Shown one piece after another: positions 10,142-21,090 of a stretch of 64,000 nucleotides of DNA (positions are counted from its first letter, which is position 1; every line of letters starts with the position of its first letter). Origin of the DNA: Tachypleus tridentatus (taxonomy: Eukaryota; Arthropoda; Merostomata; Xiphosura; Limulidae); the NCBI RefSeq assembly GCF_004210375.1, contig NC_134829.1:58892107-58956106 (forward strand), in the 5' to 3' direction. Both the position numbers and the translations under genes were made by a program. The notes under the pieces were generated by a model that saw only the letters and a program-made list of their open reading frames with translations, did no database searches and was not told the DNA's origin.

Positions 10142-12282
10142 ATGTCTGGAAAAAGACCAGCTTCTGAGAGAGGTATGGGAACATCACAGTGGAGCCTAAA
10201 AGGAGAGCTAAGCAAAAGCTGAGGAATATATTCTAGAAATTTGTGAAAATGGCACTGAAAAGGAAATGCATGTGAAAGAAAATGAATATTCAGTGTATGA
10301 GGAAGCCCATGCTTATGTTAACAATAGCGGGAACATTACTTTTTGGAAGGGGTGCAATGAAGATGGTGATTCTTCACCTTCAAAAAATGCAGGGAGCACA
10401 ACTGTGGAAGTGGAAAGTGAAGGTGACATTTCATGTAATACCATGTCTCAAGCTGAAACAGATGACAGAGATTTATACGGATTCATGATAGGCCCCAGTG
10501 ATCAGCCTTGTTTAGGTGATATTATGGCTCAAGAGCCAGTGAATAGGTTTTCTGATGATGATCACAATGATGATGAAGGTTCTGATGGAGAACCTGACTT
10601 GGCTGATGAAATAGGGTATTGGGCTGCAAAACACAAAATTACACACAGGGCACTTGGAGACCTTCTCCACATTCTTTGCAAAAAAAATCCAAGTTTGCCA
10701 AAAGATCCTAGAACTTTGCTTAAAACAAGCACTAGCATTACAGTTAAGCCTATTGCAGGAGGGTTGTATCACAATTTTGGAATATCTAAAGGAATTAACC
10801 AAATGCTGTATCCTGAATCTATTCCAGGTGTAAAAAAGTTGTTGCTCCAAATTAATATTGATGGGCTGCCATTATTTAAAAGTTCTAAACTGCAGTTTTG
10901 GCCTATTTTAGAATGCTGGACCATAAGGGCTTGAAACAACCATTTTTAATAGGCTTATTTGCTGGTAATTCCAAACCCCAAAATTTGGATGAATATATGA
11001 AAGATTTTGTGGAAGAAATGAAATATTTAGAAAGAGTTGGATTGAATTTTGGTGACAGACATTTCCAAATACGGATATCAGCAATAATTTGTGATGCTCC
11101 AGCAAGGGCAATGATCAAATGTTGTAAACCCTACAATGGATATTTTGGCTGTGACAAATGTAAACAGGAAGGGGCATGGTACAACAAGGTCACTTTCCAA
11201 GAGACTGATGCAACCTTAAGGACTGATGCAAGCTTTAGAGACATGCTGGATGAAAATCATCATACAGACATTCCATCTCCCTTGTTGGAGTTGGATATTG
11301 GTATGGTAACTCAGGTGCCTCTAGATTATATGCACTTGGTTTGTTTAGGTGTGATGCAACGTCTTCTTTTGTATTGGATAAAAGGGTCACTGACTTGCAG
11401 GTTGCCAAGTAGATCAGTGTTGGAGATATCTGGTAGGTTGTTAGCTTTGGCACCTTATTCTCCAAGAGAATTTGCGTGCAAACCCCGTGCATTAAGTGAG
11501 ATAGACCGATGGAAAGCTACAGAGAATTATTGTCTGATACATTCTTCAAGAATTTTGTTCTTCTCTCTGTAAGTATGTACATTTTGACCAGTCCACGTTT
11601 GTGTATTCATTATATGGATTATGTTAGAGAACTTTTGGTATTTTTTGTGAGAGAGTATACACAAATTTATGGCCACCAAGAAGTTGTCTACAATGTCCAT
11701 GGACTTGTCCATCTTGCCGATGAAGTGAATAGGTTTGGACCCCTAGATAATATATCAGCTTTTCCATTTGAAAATTTTCTTGGCAAAGTGAAAAAAATGG
11801 TTAGAAAACCACAGCATCCTATCCAACAAGTAGCTCGCCGAATTTCAGAGTCACAGAGCTTATTTAGGGGATCTGCATGTGACCAAAATTATCCTCTTTT
11901 GAAGATGGAGCACAGCAATGGTCCTGTTCCAGAATTATTTGAAGTTTACAACCAGTATGGCCAACTCTTTTTACCAAGATTTTGTATCACTTTGGATCAG
12001 GCAAACAATTGTGTGCTACTTAATGGGGAAATATGTATTGTGCAGAATTTGCTTGCCAAACATGGCCAATCTGAGGATATTTTCCTAGTTGTTAAACAGT
12101 TTGCAGAGGTAAATGACTTTTTCAAACACCCTCTGAGGTCTTCAGACTTAGGAATTCATCATGTTTCCAACCTGAAACCTGAATTAGTTGTGGTTTCAAT
12201 TTCCAGATTAAATGGAAAATGTGCTCTCTGGCCTAGCAAGTCAGGCTATATAGCAGTTCCACTCAATCATACAAATAAGTAA
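10142..12282 (+). pseudogene. EnSpm/tnp2-like DDE transposase, frameshifted
   Basis: The coding runs in three plus-strand pieces: 10212-10934, about 10898-11572 and 11509-12282. A likely start at 10142 (MSGKRPASER) is in a third frame. Landmarks in order are an acidic N-terminal region, LLQINIDGLPLFKSS with a first acidic residue, ICDAPARAMI with a second, a GYFGCDKCKQEG zinc-knuckle-like pair of cysteines, PLDYMHLVCLGVMQ, then YNVHGLVHLADEV and SAFPFENFLGKVKK with a Glu. The order Asp, Asp, CxxC, D.MH, HL.DEV and PFE..LG matches tnp2 plus DUF4218 transposases. Breaks lie near 10200, near 10910 (where a missing G would explain the shift) and near 11520, where about 15-20 residues also seem lost. 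The element is therefore not autonomous. The reading stops at 12282, about 800 bp before the second gene. Confidence 0.8.
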
Positions 12283-13083
12283 ATCAAATGCAGTGATGTG
12301 TCATATCAGGGGTTATTCTGTACACTTCAGGCCCTTTCCTACTAAAGAGAAAATTTTTTTTTTTTGGTTTTGGTATTTGGTGAAGGGGGAATTTTTTATT
12401 TGTGTATGGGTGTATATGTGTGTCGGGGGGGTATGTCAATTATAATAATTCTGCAAGGGAACAGGGGCCAAGGTGCTTTATCAGCTTCATACTTATGTAT
12501 GAGAAATACCATAATGTTCAACTGACTAACCTGTAGAAAGGGGGAACTGTTACAATGGAGCTGTAACATTCATGTCACATTACATCTATACAGCACAGGG
12601 TTTTCATTAGCTTTTACATAAGGAGGCAAGTTGAAAACTTCAGTAGCTAGGTTAAAATAGGTCTGTGTCTGTATATTTAACACTGTGAGGAACAAATTTC
12701 AGTGCTGGTAAATTGAACTGTATCACTCTGTAACAGGCAGTGAACCTGTTTACTGGCATTAAAAGCAAACCCTGACAGCAGCTTATAACAGGGGCCTTGA
12801 GAATATGCAGTTTGACTAATTTGGATGTTCAGGAGATTTTTTGGTATTTGTCTGAGTCCATTTTACAATTATAAAGTGAAAAAGGATAAGGTAATTTCTT
12901 CTTTAGCAAAGACTGAGTGAACAGATAATTTTATGTAGGTAGAGCATATACATTTACACAAATCTCACATCTGCAAGCAAATTTTGACATTGATATATTT
13001 TATGAATATTACTGTAGTATGTTTAGTATTTTAAATGGAAAATTGTAAAAATTAGAAAATCAGGTTAAAGGCAGCATAGTTAC
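12283..13083 (+). other. Intergenic stretch between the two transposon genes
   Basis: There is no open frame worth reporting and no repeat beyond poly-T and TGTG-type simple sequence near 12350-12430. It must hold the transposase 3' end and either the promoter of the DUF4806 gene or a splice link to it. Confidence 0.4.
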
Positions 13084-16000
13084 ATGGCTAATGTTGACAG
13101 ATCCAACCAAATGGAGGTGGAAATTAGAGAATATGTGATAGTAGTGTTCACAAAGGACAATGAAGTTGGGGTGGCACCATCAGACTGGCTATTGGATGAA
13201 CGCACCATTAAGTGGCCGAACAAAAAAGGTCAAAGCCTGAATAAAGCTGTTCTGGACAGAATGCCTCCAGAGGATCATTGGGATGAGTATGATGTTAGAG
13301 TCATCTATTCAGATGGTAAGTTGAAAACTACAATAATACATGGTGCATGGAAATTTATTTATGTTTCCACTTTGTGTCCATATAGATCTTAGTAGAGGAC
13401 GTGTTCTGTTATAAAGTATCTGTCTAGCAAAACATCATGAGGTACATTCCATATATGTCAACATAAAAAAAATCAAAACAATTTTTTAAAACCTGTCCTT
13501 ATCATAATTACATATGCATTTTAAGTAGTGGATGTGAACTGCATGTTGAGCAAGTACATGTAATGTTTAGTGAACCTGTGAGATGTTGGCAAACTGGAAG
13601 AATGACATCTGTTCCTCCGACGTCTGTTAGCACACTGACACAGGCATGCATGTACAAAGGTTTCTCAGGCCCTGCTCAGTGGAAGTCTACCTCTGTCTCC
13701 TGAATTTTTCAGATTTGAATATTTGAGTGACAGAAAAGTGATATACCTGTTACTTGAGACTCTTTTGTCTTTACAGATGACTATGTTAAGGTGAGAGGGA
13801 AATTAAGTTCTGCAGAGGACACCTCTTCTCTTGAAACAGATGATCCAGAAGCTAAAAATTCTGAAAATGGACCAAGAATTTGCACCAGAAAGAGAAAGTA
13901 TGCTTTGCTAGTGACTGCAGTTTTAAACAATTTGTCTCAAACTATCACATTTTCAAGTTAACACATACTGGCTAAGAAAAATATACTCCAATTACTTTAT
14001 CTCAAAACTATATGATAGCGGTACCTGTAAAATGTGAAGCTCACATTGGTTAGGGTTCAGCACTCGAATCACACACGTATAAGTAAATTGTAAATTGAAA
14101 TTAAAGGGATGGAATGAGAATTAAATCAAGCCATGTTTTTTTTCACTTTGCTAGAGCCTGACATAAATAGACAGATATGGTGACCTTGCAGGAACAGTCT
14201 CAGCTTAAAGTCAATATAAAATTGTACATTTTGTAATAGAACTAAATTTATTCATAATATTTGAATCTGATTTTATATTATGATGGGTGGTTGGTGAACT
14301 GTAAGACCATGTCAGCTGAGTAGGTCTATATATTTTAGAGTAAAAGATTCTTATTATGGGACCTCTCACAAGAAAAATGAGTGCATACTTGCCTTAGGCT
14401 TGAATTACATGTATATGTAGTTACTTGATCAAGGTGCCACTTCAGAATGAATGAAAATGATGTATACAAAAAAAAAAGAAGAAAAATAGCACTGTATTTT
14501 AAATGACAAACTTATTTTCAAAGTGACAAGCTATTTTCAAATTGAATAACTTTTTGGGTCACTTTAGCAAAGCAATATTAGCCTTCTAGATACATTTTTG
14601 TAAAAAATATGCTTCTTTTTGTATAGGCCCACACAGAGATTAGTTTCTGAGTCTGATAATGAGTCTGAGGCTGATGGGGAGAAGAATCAGCAAGTTCAGA
14701 ATTCCAAATCACAAAAACACAAGTCTGCAATATGGTCAGATGATCATGTGGATTTGGCTCAGCTGACCATACCTAAGCCACCAGAGCCAATAAGCAATGC
14801 TGGAGGGCATGTGATAGTGACCCCAAAAAGAAGATGTGTGTCAGGTAAACTACACAGTAAAATGTTACTCTAATGATAAAGGTTGCAGTTTCACTCAACA
14901 TTTTTATTAAACTACAAGTGCATCTTCTGGTTTAAGCTTTGCCATACACTCCATAATGTTGATACCATAACTGTCATCTTGCCATAGAATTATGTCCTTT
15001 TCCATTTTGTAGGTGAAGTCAACAGAATCCAGAGGACACTAACACCCCTGACAAACCATGGTAATGCATTTTTACTTCAATTACTGGTAGACATAGTAAT
15101 AGTATACACTCCTGTTCAGGGCATTCAGTAGATACAGGGCATTATGGATATGAAAAAAATTTTTAACCTTCTGAAATGTTTTATTTGCCTCATTGTATAT
15201 CTGTTAAACATGAAAACCCTGCCTAGTACTGTATCATCATGACAGGGCCACAGCCAGGCTTAAAAGGTGACAAAATATGACATGTTCTTCATGCAATGTA
15301 AATGCACGTGTTGTAGATCTCAATGGAAGCTCTCTTGTTGATGAGAACCAGCTGCCATTAGCTGGGCCCTCTGGCTCAGGTTCATCTTCAGGTACAATTA
15401 CTTGTGTATAAACCAAGAGCAAAATTTGCCATATTTTATATAACATCTTATTAAATATTTTTGAGAAAGGTATTTTAATTTCAACAAAGGCAGTTTCAAA
15501 ATTTACAAACGTAGTTCTGTGTAACAGGGGTGGATACAGGGTTTGCTTAAGGAGGGTGCCAGCCTTCTCCGAACCACAAACCAGTATTTTTCCACTCATA
15601 AGCACTACTTTGTTAGGTGAAGTTAGAAACTGGAAAACATAAAAATAGTACTTTAAGCATACAGGCACCCAGTCTTTAGGCCATCAATTTTCATGGGGGG
15701 GGGGCAAGGTGGCACAAGAATGCACCACAACCCACCACCACCCCCAATCTGCCACTGTAATTAACCTGTTTTAATACTGGTATTTATGTGCTTTTATTTG
15801 ACCACAATGAAGGGCAGGGAAAATATATATTCTTAAATTCACCTACCTTCTGTGGGTTTTTTTGTTTTGTTTTGCTGCCAACATTTCAAAGTATATCTGA
15901 AAGGTTCTGAAATGTTGTGGGTTCTGCAGATGTAACTGGAAATAAGATGTACCTGATTAACCTTATATGTAAGATATTAAAGAGTGGCAATAATTTAACT

Positions 16001-19000
16001 TGTAGAGATGCATGACAGTGATACAAGTAGGAGCTCCTCACCACAAAGAGAAATACACCCTGCCGTTCACAGTACACCATATTCTGGGATGTATACACAT
16101 ACATTATTTTGTATTATTATTGTTAGTGCTGTTATATTACAGTTAGTGCTGTTATATTACAGATATATTGATATGCTGCATCTAAACACATACTTTTGGT
16201 GTTACATCTCTCTGGTACTTTGAGATACATTTTATTAAACTCATTCCAAGGAATGTAGTAAAGTAGAAAAGGCAGCAAGATGAATCATTTAGCAGTATGT
16301 TTCCCCTCTGGACAATCTGTTGCATACCATAACCTATCTAAAATTTTGGCCCAGATTAATTAACCTGCTCTTCTATATACTGTATATGTGTATCTGCAGG
16401 TCCTAGAAGAAAGGTGAACAGCACTCCTCAGGTAGCTTCAACTCCCACCAATGGTAAATATGAATGTTTGTGTGGATTTGTTAAATGATTATGATGTATG
16501 CCAGAAATGATAGGCAGTGTACATTAAAAAATGTGAATGCCTGTACAATGCTGAGTTTCCATCGCTTTGGGTTGGGCTAGGCCCCCAGAAAACCTAGGTT
16601 TACAGACTCGGGCACTGGAGTTGGTGACTTGGACCATTTTTTCTTGGTCTGGCCTAACTTGTAAATAAGTGTTTATTTTTCATGTCAGAAATTTAAACTA
16701 AGCTTCATTTAGTTTGTAGCAATATAGCAATCACCAGAATCAAGCAAGTAATTTGTAAATTTATCATGATAGAAGTCATACTTTTATTGTTTTTATAGTT
16801 GCAGCCAATATAAACACATTATTAATAAATGGAATTTTCCATTTTTAAATAAAAAGGTGCTGCAGGAATCACACAGACAGAAAGAAAAATTCTTCAGGTG
16901 CTAGCAGAGCTACAACAAAAAGTGGACATGAATACAGGCCTTCTGCAGACTTTGCTGAGAGGTCGGCCTGCCAGCACCAACTCATCCATAAATCTGTCTG
17001 TGTGGCCACAGGGTCTCCCAGCTCTGCCGCTTAGTACAATGGATGGGTTCAACACCCTGAATGACAAAGTTATGATTCAGCATAATGCAGATGCTGTCGT
17101 AAGTAAATCTGAATTAACTAGATTTTAGGGAGAATAAAGGGATTTACAGTAGTGTATGTATGTCAAAGGCAAATGAATTGTATGATGACCTCCTCAACGG
17201 ATGCTGAATGTTTCTGAGTTTAAACTATCATGGTTTCTATGCATGAACATTGATTCTGTTTTACAGGTACTTTATCCATAAATGTGTTCCAGAGATCTTA
17301 CCTTTGAATTCAATGAAAAAGAATGATGAATATTAAAGCATATGCAATAATCAGTTTATGGAAATGTATTTTCAATATAAATTATGTGCATCAGTTAACA
17401 CATGATAGATGCAATTTTCATTCTGGAAATATCATGAAATTTTGTAGGTGAGGAAGCTAAGTATGAGGGGTGGTGACAGTGTGGATGCTGTCACAAGAAA
17501 TGTACTAACAGGTCTAATGACCAACAGCCTTGCCAGCCAGTTCAACTGGATGGGACATGAAAGGAAAAAAAGACAAGATGATGGGACCTTAGTTACCATA
17601 CCAAAGAAGGCCATATCTACAACAAATTTGTTACAAGTCATTAACAGTAAGTGTCATTAACTGACATATTTGTCAGTCTTCCTTCATTTGCTAGATATTC
17701 AGAGCAAATTAAGTTCCTCTGTCAGACACTTAGATGGAAATTTGAAATCTTCAGCTATTGTCTCCTTGCATAGACAGTAGGTTGAAAATTTTTAATGATA
17801 TCAGATAACATTGGGCATTGGGTGAGTGTGATGCTGAGTGACCTTGACTAAATTCCAATGTCACAGAATGTTTTTTTTTTCTGGATTTTTCAAAGCTGGG
17901 GTTGTGACATGAATAAGTTGCAAAGGTTTAGAGATAGGAAAGTCAAATTTATATCAATTATGTATCTGGCCAAATTCTCAAATGAGTGTGATCATGCATG
18001 TCCTTCACTTACTTTTCGAGGTTACAGCAAGGCTGGAAAAAGCAGTATTGCATCGAAGTTTGTGATGCAAAATGCACCTGCTGTAATCTTATTTTTTTTC
18101 AGTGTGCATGCTGATCAAACCATGTGGTAAATACATGTACAGCTAATCAATTGTGATTAATTATTTTCAAGCCTTGTACAGGGTGATGTTCCTGAACTTG
18201 TTGAATTTTGGCTTGTGACAAGGATAAGTTGCAAAAATTTCGAGCTAGGACAGTCAAATTAACATTAATAATGCCTCTCATCCAGATCTTAGGAATGGAA
18301 ATTAAAAACAATCAACTATCTCATCAAGATCTTGGCCAACTTTAATGATGAGTGATACTGACCTACTTTTCAAGGTCATAGATTAATTTAACTGAAATGT
18401 TTAAAGGTAGGCTTGTGGCATATGTGATATGGGATATATTGTTACAGCTTTATGCAGGGAGGGGGATATTTTTCATTTGTATGTCTCTTCAAGATCTAAG
18501 CAAGGTTGATGATGATCCACCCTGATCTACTTTTCAAGGTCACAAAGCAATTAGAATTATTTTCATTGGTGACATGGATAAGTTATGGAAGGTTAGAAAT
18601 GGGACTGATATTTATATCAGTTCATCAGTTACCATTCTTAATTGTTTTCAGTGGTAGGCTTGGGACATGGATCAGTTGTGGAGGATAAGAGTTGGAGGTG
18701 TAGAATTTGTAACAGTTGTGTACTTTATCGAGATCTTGGATTAGCTTTATGATGAGTAACCTTGAGGTGCTTTGAGATTTTGAGGCTTTCCTTTACTGGG
18801 GCACGAGGGCTGAGGGGCGTTGCACTGGCCTGCAGTGCATTTTTATCCGTATGCTTCAACTGACAAAACAGTAATCCAAAAATGATGGGTGAGAATCTGC
18901 TTTATTCGACCTACTTTAATTAAAATAATAGTTTCAAAGTCAATATTTAGATAAATAAATGTAAATAATGGGACTTTTCTTTGCAGGAGCTGTCAGGGAT

Positions 19001-19093
19001 AATCCTGTGGCTGAGATGGCATCAGATGATGTCATCAAGAAGACTGCACAGAGTTGGTTGAAATATGCTGCCTCTGGGAAGCAGGAAAAGTGA
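13084..19093 (+). CDS. DUF4806-domain protein encoded by the transposon, ten exons
   Basis: Ten exons join into one 458-codon frame without an internal stop: 13084-13315, 13777-13897, 14627-14844, 15013-15060, 15317-15391, 16006-16086, 16400-16453, 16857-17098, 17448-17646 and 18987-19093. Donors and acceptors are GT/AG and phases agree throughout. The one exception is the exon 6 donor, which reads GGATGT where GTATGT is expected. Residues 14-77 form a compact module (REYVIVVF, VAPSDWL, MPPEDHWDEYDVRVIY) that I recall at the N terminus of DUF4806 proteins. A Ser/Lys/Pro-rich middle follows, then a heptad-like helix (ILQVLAELQQKVDMNTGLLQ) in exon 8. The C-terminal DUF4806 domain covers about residues 335-450 (VLTGLMTNSLASQFNWMG, and TAQSWLKYA at the end). 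The molecular function of DUF4806 is unknown to me. Position inside the element suggests a transposition accessory or DNA-binding role. Confidence 0.82.
15525..15756. mobile_element. Probable hAT-like MITE in intron 5 of the DUF4806 gene
   Basis: The ends are CAGGGGTGGATACAGGG and, on the other strand at the right, CAGTGGCAGATTGGGGG, an imperfect inverted repeat of the same style as the left-arm MITEs. The flanks share only TAA, so the 5-bp duplication is not clear. Confidence 0.5.
17820..18780 (+). repeat. Diverged tandem repeats in intron 9 of the DUF4806 gene
   Basis: About four old copies of a roughly 200-bp unit recur. Shared phrases include GACATGGATAAGTTG, GGTTAGAGATAGGA, AGATCTTGG and TACTTTTCAAGGTCA, followed by a GATGAGTGA-type run. 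Copies have drifted and contain no gene. They account for most of the 1.3-kb intron. Confidence 0.6.
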
Positions 19094-19104
19094 AAGAAAG
19101 AAAA

Positions 19105-19650
19105 CTTGGTACAGTGTGAGGACAATATAGGGTGTCAATACACATGAAACAGTTATTCTGTCAGATCCAAGATGACCAACTGGATTTGCACAAAATCGTC
19201 TGGATTTGCTACCAGTGACCAAGAAGATGTTCATGGACACTGTTTTGTCATATTTCATGCAAATCACAAAATAAAGTGACATGCATCAATGGCAATAATG
19301 GTCCTTGCACCCTGCTGCATTTCTTATAATTCACCTTGTAGACTTATATGAGAAATCGCCATCTACACACATCAAAGTCATCCCATGCTTTAGCTTATAG
19401 GAGGCAGTCAACCATAATTGTGGACAAAGTTTTCTCAGAGATCTGTGATAGGAATTTATTGCAACTTGGTACACTGTGAGGGCAAAATGGAGTATCAATG
19501 CATGAAAAACAATTCTGATCAGATTCAGTATGGCTGACTGGTCACGCAAAAGATGCAAAATAAGTGGAATTTGTTACCAGTGGCCATGAGAATGTTTACG
19601 GACATTGTTCTGTCATATTTCACACAATATACAAATTAAAGTGATGTTTA
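19105..19650 (+). repeat. Two related ~190-bp segments after the DUF4806 stop
   Basis: AACTTGGTACA(G/C)TGTGAGG and GTCATATTTCA(T/C) occur in both copies in the same order, about 357 bp apart. Both end close to AAATAAAGTGA or AAATTAAAGTGA. The first contains an AATAAA near 19270 that could serve as the polyadenylation signal of the DUF4806 gene. Confidence 0.6.
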
Positions 19651-20075
19651 TCAGTAATAAATTTCACTACTGCTTAAACGTTGTGTCATTGTTATCCTTC
19701 AAGATAAAGACTAAGTGAGCTGACCTTTCCTCCCCAACTCAGTGAAATTTGCTCAGTGAGCTTGTTTGGCCAAGTCTTTCCACAAAAAAAGTTACAAATC
19801 TCCCTTCACACATCAAGCTTTTAGAACCCTGATGTTACTGGAATTAGCAAAGTTGTAATACTATGTATCTGACTGATTCTTGATACTCTTAACCACTATC
19901 TATAACTTATTTAATCTGTTGCAACCAGTGCATGTTTTAGCTTAGTAATGTTTGTTGATTCTTGTATTAGTATGGGAGCAGACATTAATAAGCTTCTCAG
20001 CTTGCGTCCAATACCCATTGGTGTTCATTATCCAATAAAATATTCACAAACAAGCAAGCAAAGTTGTATAAGGTC

Positions 20076-20498
20076 TTGTAACTGACCAAATATCAACGTT
20101 TAGCCAATGTATTCTCAACGTCGTAAATGACCAAATATCAACGTTTAGCCAACGTATTCTCAACGTCGTAAATGACCAAATATCAACGTTTAGCCAACGT
20201 ATTCTCAACGTCATACCTACCTAACTACACCATTGCAATCAACCTTTCTTCCACGTTGATCAACGTTTTTTCAACGTCATGCCTACTGTACCTCAAATGT
20301 TGGGAACAACGTTGCTTCCTACTGTTGCTCAAATGTTGGGAACAACGTTGCTGTTGCTCAACGTTTTATCAACGTTTTTTTTTTCAATGTGGACTCGATG
20401 TGCACATCAATGTTTATTCAACGTTGATGATCAACGTCTTTGCAACGTTATTTGCCAACGTTGTTTCAACGTCAAATCAACGCTTTTTGCTGGCTGGG
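20076..20498. repeat. Right subterminal AACGTT array with a 45-bp tandem triplet
   Basis: Three 45-bp units start at 20076, 20121 and 20166. Each contains GACCAAATATCAACGTTTAG and TATTCTCAACG. They are followed by a dense run of CAACGTTG and TCAACGT motifs, and then by the terminal GCTTTTTGCTGGCTGGG. A chance open frame of about 150 codons crosses the array and is not a gene. Confidence 0.8.
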
Positions 20499-20500
20499 TT

Positions 20501-20900
20501 CTTTGCACAGCCACTAAGTGCCCGGGGAACGTCTGCACGATACACAAGCATGAGTTTTTATTTAAACTATCCAGATGCATTTCCAATTAACAAAAGTTTC
20601 AAACAATCTTTTGACGTTTTGTAAATTGACTGAGTGTTTTTTAATTTTCTGACAGAAAAGTTCTAGAAAACACTTTTCCAACATAAACCAGTTTCATCAA
20701 CATGAAAAAACTGCTTATCTTTGCACCGAACTTTTTCAATAATTTTTATAAATTAAATGGGAAATATTTCAGCACCATCTACGTCTTTATTTGATCTTTT
20801 GCCTGCAATTCGAATATTATGAACCACAGAGCGTTTTTTAAAACGAAATAACCAACCATGGCTTGATGAAAATGTTTTCTAAATTGCCCCTTATCCGTTG
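20501..20900 (-). mobile_element. Tigger/pogo-type transposon, 5' part (copy 1, displaced)
   Basis: From TTCTTTGCACAG onward the sequence is colinear with 36987-37345 of the other Tigger copy. Shared stretches include GATACACAAGCAT, AAAGTTCTAGAA and CAATTCGAATATTATG. It continues the element cut at 6134. On the minus strand it encodes the region before the second catalytic Asp. The outer end is diverged and I cannot place its terminus. Confidence 0.75.
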
Positions 20901-20944
20901 TTTTCTTCCGTTACGTTTTCTTTAAGGGCGTTGGAGACTTAAAG

Positions 20945-21090
20945 CTTTTGTTTGAATTTCTATTTGACCTGAAGATAATCTTGGAAGGTCGAAACGTTGT
21001 TCTTTAATTTTCAATATAAGTGTTAATACCCATACCAGATGTTCTGAGATACATTTTATTTCAATTGGGTCTCTCGTCATCAATAAATGT
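20945..21090 (+). mobile_element. Retroelement-like 3' tail with hammerhead-like core
   Basis: CTGAAGA at 20969 is followed by a small complementary pair (ATCTT/AAGGT) and then CGAAACGTTGTTC. This layout recalls the hammerhead motifs of Penelope-like element ends. The sequence up to TCTCGTCATCA recurs in diverged form at 61615-61745. No coding region is attached, so it is a dead, truncated copy. Confidence 0.4.

Larger units (their letters stand above)
6135..20498 (+). mobile_element. 14.4-kb EnSpm-like DNA transposon with transposase and DUF4806 genes
   Basis: The boundaries come from the interrupted Tigger element. Left flank GGGTCTT and right flank TTCTTTGCACAG collapse to GTCTTCTTTGCACAG, which is the uninterrupted sequence of the other Tigger copy near 36985. 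The target duplication is therefore TT. The ends are imperfect inverted repeats: CCTAGCACGCAAGG at the left, and CCCAGCCAGCAAAA when the right end is read on the other strand. Both continue into CGTTGA-rich DNA. In order it holds a left subterminal array, several small nested elements, a GC-richer stretch near 8760-9060, the transposase (10142-12282), the DUF4806 gene (13084-19093) and a right subterminal array. The transposase is tnp2/EnSpm-like, but the termini are not CACTA. Family assignment below that level is uncertain. Confidence 0.85.

Noticed and set aside
6135-20498. Strict CACTA (En/Spm) classification
   Set aside because: The transposase has the tnp2-like motif order, but the termini start CC(T/C)AGC, not CACTA or CACTG, so only EnSpm-like is claimed.
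20172-20624. A 150-codon plus-strand open frame across the right arm
   Set aside because: It is an artefact of the repetitive AACGTT array and runs over the transposon/Tigger boundary.
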